From NCBI RefSeq assembly GCF_030272615.1, contig NC_081405.1, forward strand, positions 652,632,920 to 652,696,919: a DNA stretch of 64,000 nucleotides. The letters run 5' to 3'. Source of the stretch: Cryptomeria japonica. Its lineage: Eukaryota; Streptophyta; Pinopsida; Cupressales; Cupressaceae. Shown piece after piece: positions 56,878 to 64,000 of the stretch. How positions within the stretch are numbered: the first letter of the stretch is position 1; every line of letters begins with the position of its first letter. A program made the position numbers and the translations under genes. The notes under the pieces are model-generated. The model made no database searches, was not told the DNA's origin, and saw nothing but the letters and a program-made list of their open reading frames with translations.

Positions 56878-57658
56878 TGAAACAGTCACCGGTGAGGAGG
56901 GAACTCAAAGAGATCTATCCAGACCAGTCAACAAGAGTAAACACAACAAAACCACATAGATATGATGGAGGCAATGTAGAACATAAATTTTTATTGCATG
57001 AAATTTGATTCCATCCAACTAGTAACAACCGGCTTACAACATACCAGCACACAAGCTTGGTAGAATAGGTCACAACCGAGACCTTGAATCGAAAGATCTA
57101 TCTTCTAGGCACATTATGTAATACTTTGATTGATCTAAATTGATTATATTCTAAAGCATTATTACAAATATATATCGATCCAAAGGATCCAGTCGGCCCA
57201 AAAGGGATCAAAACCCGAAGACTAAGACATAACGTGCAAAAAGAAAAGTCGGCCTCCGCCAAGAGATTCCTCCAGAAAATCCAAAGGATGAAATGTTTAA
57301 GGTTGGCCACACACCAAGAAACATTGATATCAATGTCCAAGGTTCTGCAAGCTTCGGAATGGGTTCCGATAGATCACCAGAATAGGTCTCAAGCAACCAG
57401 TAACAAGGAACAACTGATAACAAGAAACTACCATGGAAACCGGTAGTGATATCTTGTCGGAAAGAGATCCAAATGTGATGTGGTTTGAAAGAAAGAAAGG
57501 TGATCAAGTCTTCAAGTAGAATCCAACTCCACAAGATCCAGTGAGCCAAAACCAGGACACGGAAAGAAAACTAAAACTATAAACAAAAAACAAAACAAAA
57601 AAGAAATTTTTTTTTGGTTGATGCAAGATTGTTGTGAACCGGGGATGCTCCTGCATCA
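56878..57658 (-). repeat. 5' LTR of element E
   Basis: About 781 bp. On the minus strand it starts TGATGCAGGAGCATCCCC and ends CTGTTTCA. The CTCTT target duplication follows on the plus strand. Confidence 0.9.
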
Positions 57659-57663
57659 CTCTT

Positions 57664-59048
57664 AAATTGTAGAAAGAGGAATCAAACATAATTAGATGTA
57701 TTCAACCACAAGATGATGTTAATTTTGCATCATAGCTAGTGGAGCTGATATAGGAAAATATTTATTAGTTTCCTACTTATCATGACCTTACTTGAGATGA
57801 TATTTTCCTATCTTCATAGGAGAAGCTATTGGTGTCACTTGGAAGGGAATGTTCTTGGAGTCCGTGTCCATCTAGATTTGAGGGAGAACCTTGAAGAGAT
57901 ATAAGGTAGTTTGGTTGTGATCATAGTGTGGTATCAAGACACATAAGGGAACTTCTTACAATGCATCAACTGATCTTAGAGGTTTTACCAAAAATAACCA
58001 AGATAGCATGTTATCTCTTGTTCATATTCACCATTATTTTGTGATAGACTTTCAAGAGTAACATGAATTCTTTCTATGCCACTATGCATCTTCATGGATT
58101 TACTATCACTTGGTGTTGGGACTATCCCTAAAAATCTCTCACCAACAAGATCCTTGTGTTTGGGCGGAGCTCTATCATGCCTACGATATGCATCTCTATC
58201 AACAATCTTTCCCCTCCCCTATCCATAATATCCGAGAAGGTCAAGGTGGTTTTGTTTCAACTGATAATGAACCTCAACATAGACCTATTGTACAAATTAT
58301 AATGGTATATGGTCATTATTAGGATAATGACCATGGGAAAATAAGAATCATGGGTAAATCAACCTTGCAAATTGTGGATCAATGCATCGTGTCACCTAAT
58401 ATCCTCTCACCTTGTTCTTCTCCTAATACTATGGAAAACACCTCTCCTTAATAATTTCCTTCGATACTTCCCTCAACACGTCAGTGAAGGAATGAGGACC
58501 CCTCACCTCAACCCTCAACTATCTATAGATAGAATCTATCCTATAGATAAAATGAGGCATGGCTAACAAGACGATCCCTCGATGAATGTAAAATCCAAAA
58601 AATGGATTCACATGTACTCTTGTACACGCCATCTGTCAGTAGGTCATCACTATGATGAAATATGGTATCAATGTCGGGGAGAGGGTCCTGATCAAGAGAT
58701 TGTGGAGGTGGATACTGATCAGGAGCCTCTGCATGAAGATCTGGACCAGGCATAGTTACATGGGGATCCTGATCTTCCATCTAACTAGGTAGATCAAAAA
58801 GTTAGAATTTACCGAAGCACACACACATGAAGTGCATTCAATTTAAAACATTAAATTAAAATCAATTAAAGTAGAGAGAGAGAGATCATTAATATTGAGC
58901 TCATTAAATTAAAATGTAAACATGAACATAATTCATCTATACATGAAGTTCTCGACATAAAATTCAAATTTAAATAAATTATTTTAAAGAGAGTGAGAGG
59001 GAGATCATTAAATATATAAATTTATCTATATATCACATACATACATTT
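57664..59048. other. Stretch between element E and the satellite, no gene recognised
   Basis: Short open frames occur near 58110-58322 and 58541-58780 (minus), the latter Asp/Pro/His-rich. I recognise no domain in either. The last ~230 bp before the satellite are very AT-rich and include an AG dinucleotide run near 58874. Confidence 0.5.
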
Positions 59049-61770
59049 AAGGGGTATGTTGTACACACTAGGATGTTATAAGGGGTCACGCATGTGTACT
59101 AACACATGCCTAACCCCTTAGGACCACACATGACACTTTAGGACAATATGTGATCCTAAGGGGTATGTTGTACACACTAGGATGCTATAAGGGGTCATCT
59201 GTGGTCATGAAGGGTCACACATGTGTTCTAACACATGCCTGACCCCTTAAGACCACATATAACCCTTAGGACACTATGTGATCCTAAGGGGTATGTTGTA
59301 CACACTAGGATGTTATAAGGGGTCATATGTGGTCGTAAGGGGTCATGCATGTGTTAGAACACATGCCTGACCCCTTAGGACCACATATGACCCCTTAGGA
59401 CACTATGTGATCCTCAAGGGTATTTTGTACACGCTAGCATGTTAAATAAGGGGTCATATGTGGTCCTAAGGGGTCACGCATGTGTTAAAACACCTGTGTG
59501 ACCCCTTTGGACTACATATGAACCCTTAGGACACTATGTGATCCTAAGGGGTATGTTGTACACACTAGGATGTTATAAGGGGTCATATATGGTCATAAGG
59601 GGTTGCACATGTGTTAGAACACATGTGTGATCCCTTAGGATAAAATATGACCCCTTAGGACACTATGTGATCCTAAGGGGTATGTTGTACACACTAGGAT
59701 GTTATAAGGGGTCATATATGGTCATAAGGGGTTGCACATGTGTTAGAACACATGTGTGATCCCTTAGGATAAAATATGACCCCTTAGGACACTATGTGAT
59801 CCTAAGGGGTATGTTGTACACACTAGGATGTTATAAGGGGTCATATGTGGTCCTAAGGGGTCACACATGTGTTCTAACACATGCCTGACCCCTTAGGACA
59901 CTATGTGATCCTAAGGGGTATGTTGTACAAACTACGATGTTATAAGGGGTCATATATGGTCGGAAGGGGTCACACGTGTTCTAACACATGCCTGACCACT
60001 TAGGACCACATATGACTCCTTATGACACTATGTGATCCTAAGGGGTATGTTGTACATGCTAGGATGTTATAAGGGGTCATATGTGGTCATAAGGGGTCAC
60101 ACGTGTGTTAGAACACATCCTTGATCCCTTAGAACCATATATGATCCCTTAGGATATTATGTGATCCTAAGGTGTATGTTGTACACAATAGGATGTTAAA
60201 TTAGGGGTCATATGTGGTCTTAAGGGGTCACACATGTGTGACCCCTTCGGACCAAATATGACCCCTTAGGACACTAGCTAAGGGGTATATTGTACACACT
60301 AGGATGTTAAATAAGGGGTCATATATGGTCATAAAGGGTCACGCATGTGTTAAAACACATGCATGACCCCTTCGAACCACATATGACCCCCTAGGACACT
60401 ATGTGATCCTAAGGGGTATTTTATACACACTAGGATGTTATAAGGGGTCATATGTGGTCCTAAGGGTTCACACATGTGTTAGAACACATGCCCGACCTCT
60501 TAGGACCACATATGACCCCTTAGAACACCATTTGATCCTAAGGGGTATGTTATACACAATACGATGTTAAATAAGGGGTCACACATGTGTTAGAACACAT
60601 GCGTGACCCCTTCGGACCACATATGACTCCTTAGGACACTATGTGATCCTAAGGGGTATTTTTTACACACTAGGATGTTATAAGGGGTCATATGTGGTCG
60701 TATGGGATCACACATGTGTTAGAACACATGTGTGACCCCTTAGGACACTATGTGATCCTAAGGGGTATGTTGTACACACTAGGATGTTCTAAGGGGTCAT
60801 ATGTGGTCCTAAGGGGTCACACATGTGTTCTAACACATGCTTGACCCCTAAGGACACTATGTGATCATAAGGGGTATGTTGTACACACTAGGATGTTATG
60901 AGGGGTCATATATGGTCTGAAGGGGTCGTGCATGTGTTATAACACATGCTTGACCCCTTAGGACCACATATGACCCCTTAGGACACTATGTCCTAAGGGG
61001 TATGTTGTATAGACTAGGATACTATAAGGGGTCATATGTGGTCATAAGGGGTCACACATGTGTTCTAACACATCCTTGACCCATGAGGACCACATATGAC
61101 CCCTTATGACACTATGTGATGCTAAGGTGTATTTTGTACATACTAGGATGTTAAATAAGGGGTCATGTGTGGTCCTAAGGGGTCACACATGTGTTAGAAC
61201 ACATGCGTGACCCCTTTGGGCCACATATGACCCCTTAGGACACTATGTGATCTTAAGGTGTATGTTGTACACACTAGGATGTTATAAGGGGCCATAAGTG
61301 GTCCTAAGGGTTCACACGTGTTAGAACACATGTCTGACCCCTTACAACCATATATGACCCCTTAGGACACTATGTGATGGGCTAAGGGGTATGTTCTGCA
61401 CTAGGATGTTAAAAGGGGTCATATGTGGTCCTAAGGGGTCACACATGTATTAGAACACATGCGCATCCCCTTCTGACTACATATGACCCCTTAGGACACT
61501 ATGTGATCGTAAGGGGTATGTTGTACATACTAGGATGTTATAAGGGATCATATGCAGTCCCAAAGAATCACACGTGTTAGAACACATGCTTGGCCCCTTA
61601 GGACTACATACGACCCCTTAGGATAGTGTATGATCCTAAGGGGTGTGTTGTACACACTAGGATGTTATAAGGGGTCATATGTTGTCCTAAGGGTCATATA
61701 CTTTTGTCAGGGGCATATGTGGTCTTAAGGGGTCATGTTGTGTGTGTAATAGGATGTGAAAAGGGGTCAT
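59049..61770. repeat. Satellite of about 22 units (~129 or ~109 bp), each built as a long inverted repeat
   Basis: AAGGGGTATGTTGTACAC-type starts occur at 59049, 59158, 59286, 59546, 59675, 59804, 59913 and so on to about 61637, spaced about 129 or 109 bp. In the unit at 59286, bases 59317-59355 and 59358-59396 are inverted copies: 39-bp arms, 2-base loop, two mismatches. The 109-bp units lack a 20-bp segment between direct repeats of CCCCTTAGGA. The units at 59546-59674 and 59675-59803 look identical. There is no coding sequence. Confidence 0.93.
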
Positions 61771-64000
61771 AGAGGTTCTATTTTTTCTAATTTGTTTAAA
61801 TTTATTATCTAAGTTTTAATTTTATTATATTTATTTTTCTAACATGTTTCTATGTTTTTATTTTGCTAATGTTTTTCTTGACTTGTTTCAAAGTTTTAAT
61901 TTGCTACCTTAGTTTTCTAAGTTTTTAATATTTTTTTTTAAATTGAAAAAATAATGCATATACAGTTATTTAATTAAAAAATAAATTAATGTTAAATTAA
62001 AACATTAAATTAAGTTTTCTAACATTTTTATAAGTTTTAATTTTGCTAATGTTTTTCTAAAAATTTTAAGAAACTTTTCTAAGTTTTAAAATTTTAGTAT
62101 AGATATGTTTTCCAAGTTTTTGTTAACGTTTTTCTAAAATGCTAAAAAAAATAATAAATATACAATTATTTAATAAAAAAAACAAATTAACAAACAAATT
62201 ATTACTAATTTTAAAATAAATTTAGTTAAAAAAAAAAACATTATTAAACAAAAAAAGGTTATTTTGTGCACCTGAAATAATGTAGGTCAAAAGCTGAAAG
62301 ATGGGAAGCATTGGTTGTTGCTGACATGACACGGTGACATAATGTCGATGTCGAGTTCGCTCTAACCCCCTCTCCATAGTAAACTCCCAAATCAAAAATG
62401 ATAGTTTAACTGTCATTCTCGACTTTTATAAAGACTTAAAAATAATAATTTTTTAAAGGATTCGCTCGAAAGGGGGGGGGTTCGAACGAACCCCAAAATC
62501 CCTCTTGAGTTTGATCAAACCCGAATTTGATGGGGGGTTGTTTACTCGAGCACCCCAAGTTCGTTTGAACCTCCCAAAAAAAATTTCCCGCTCCGCGAAT
62601 TTCATTCGTGGGCAAAAGTCGGAATGATTATTGCAAGTTCACCCTAGTTCTTGGTGTGTAATACCCTAGGCAACCAAAATCATTCATTTTACTAGCATTT
62701 ATTCATAATATATATTGATCTTGTGAGATATTACTATTTTCCTAACATAATCGGGGATTGTTAATGTAATAATGATATCCCTAAACTCTTGAAACCTTTC
62801 CTTTTTTAAAATTATCCATTGCTACTAAGAATATTGTAGAGAAGGGGGATTTCTACTCTCAAGATAATGAGGTCTCAAGGAAGAAAATACCCTCAACTAC
62901 CTCACTGAACCAGTGCTCTAGTGAGCTAGGAAAAAAAACCGCTTAAAAGGAAATTCTAATTACACTAAACAATTAATGTAAACTAGAAATGATTTAAAAA
63001 TTGCAAAAATATAGAATGCTAAAAAATATTTAAACTATGTAAGTAAGAAGTTTACAAAATAAAGATTAAGTTACTAGAGGGAGAAGGTCTTGGCCTCAAA
63101 TGCTGGTGCACTGTAGAGATGTCTAAGTGCTATGTTGTAGTCTGTATGGCTAAAACCCATAACAATTACATAAAGCTACGAAAATGCATATTTTCACTCC
63201 TCGAAACTATTTTTCACCTGAACACATGGAGACTAGAAAAAAATTGGGCCCGTATAGGGGTTTCCCTAAATCAAACCCCCATTTTGGTGTTTCCACCTCT
63301 TCAAATAGCTAAATAATGATTGAATAAAGAAACATAATAGAAAAATCCTCACAATGAAGGAAAACACTTATTACTAGAGATAAAATAAAATAGACGAGAT
63401 ACAATAGACAAATAGATAAACGAGATCAATGAATGAGAACAATACACAAACAAGAGAGCATTATTAGTAGTTTTGGCTCCCCTCTTGACATGGATAGACA
63501 AGGTAGATAGCTAAAAGGAGTCTTGGTTGTGAGGAAATTTTGGTAGAGCTTCATTGTGAGATCAAGAGAGATCAAGACTTGCTAGAATGTCAAAATGAGC
63601 AACAATGAGATTTTTTTTTCTTGGAATGGGCAAGAATAAGTATAATGAATGTGTTTGCATGGTGGGGAACATGTTAAAAAAGTTCTACTATAGAATTGTA
63701 ATGGTTGGAGAATGATGAATGATAGATCAAGAGGAAAACAACCCTTTCCCTCAAAGAGAGATGGTAGTTTCACTATTGATTATCCTTCAAGCACTTTTCA
63801 CCATTACATTAGGAAGATAAGGGACGAGATAATTCACTAGATTTAATATCCACACAAAGATGATAGATTAAATTTTAAATGAATTGAGAATGTTAGAATG
63901 ATCCCTTCTTCCTTGTTTGAAACAGAAAAGAATTGATTAAATTATGCAGTGCAAAAGTGATAAAGAATCAATTATAACTTGAGATCTGTATATGAGATAA
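61771..64000. other. AT-rich right end, no gene recognised
   Basis: 61771-62260 is very AT-rich, with recurring TTTTCTAAGTTTTAATTTTG words that suggest old tandem repeats. 62460-62600 is rich in G and C runs and holds an 18-bp palindrome (listed separately). From 62640 to 64000 I see only short frames without recognisable similarity. Confidence 0.5.
62477..62494. repeat. 18-bp palindrome GGGGTTCGAACGAACCCC
   Basis: Arms GGGGTTCG and CGAACCCC flank a 2-base centre. A second palindrome GTTTGATCAAAC lies at about 62509-62520, and TTCG/CGAA words recur in the next 100 bases. It may be part of a fold-back or a transposon end, but no partner end was found. Confidence 0.6.

Larger units (their letters stand above)
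47925..57658 (-). mobile_element. Ty3-gypsy chromovirus element E, interrupted by copia element F
   Basis: Two LTRs of about 780 bp (47925-48704 and 56878-57658) enclose a minus-strand gag-protease-RT-RNase H-integrase-chromodomain order, typical of chromoviruses. An exact 5-bp target duplication CTCTT flanks it (47920-47924 and 57659-57663). The primer site next to the right LTR is decayed. Element F is inserted in gag. Stops, deletions and catalytic changes in every domain make it inactive. Confidence 0.93.

Noticed and set aside
59049-61770. CRISPR array as an explanation for the regular repeats
   Set aside because: Units are ~129/109 bp and contiguous, with no unique spacers. The context is plant nuclear DNA with no cas genes.
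62640-64000. Possible LTR or gene at the right edge
   Set aside because: No matching terminal repeat, primer site or protein motif could be found inside the window.

Overview
This is a stretch of a large, AT-rich plant nuclear genome. It has one recognisable host gene, a two-exon type I pectinesterase (PMEI domain plus PME domain). Most of the rest is plant Ty1-copia and Ty3-gypsy LTR retrotransposons. The retroelement density, the old nested insertions and the long repeat-filled intron suggest a big genome, possibly a conifer. That is an inference; nothing here fixes the species. I saw no tRNA or rRNA genes and no bacterial features.

Left part (3350-29836) is one Ty1-copia element (called D, minus strand) whose left LTR has been split by three separate insertions. 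These are copia element A (3575-9284), gypsy-type element B (9513-17994) and gypsy-type element C (18648-23683). Once they are removed, the LTR pieces line up in order with the intact right LTR (28479-29836). B and C have exact 5-bp target duplications; that of A is diverged. A lost protease and most of integrase. B and C kept gag and protease but lost reverse transcriptase, RNase H and integrase. The gag leader of B holds two arrays of a 21-bp repeat with a conserved AGCGC(A/G)T core.

Middle part: 31479-34347 is a young non-autonomous LTR element (G). Its 369-bp LTRs differ at one base by eye, its 5-bp target duplication is exact, and it encodes no retroelement protein. It carries a very GC-rich block of about 540 bp. 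The pectinesterase gene (39561-42757, plus strand) has a promoter-like region with a G-box and TATA box. It also has a frameshift between its two domains and changes at two catalytic positions, so it may be a pseudogene.

Right part: 47925-57658 is a minus-strand gypsy chromovirus (E) with gag, protease, RT, RNase H, integrase and a chromodomain remnant. Its gag is interrupted by a plus-strand copia element (F, 52505-56052), which itself lost everything between its 5' LTR and RT. At 59049-61770 lies a satellite of about 22 units of roughly 129 or 109 bp, each largely a long inverted repeat. The remaining stretches are AT-rich and contain minisatellites, a degenerate gypsy integrase relic (44750-45060) and no other gene I can support.

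None of the retroelements other than G looks recent. All coding elements carry stops, frameshifts or altered catalytic residues, and many of these look like C-to-T decay.
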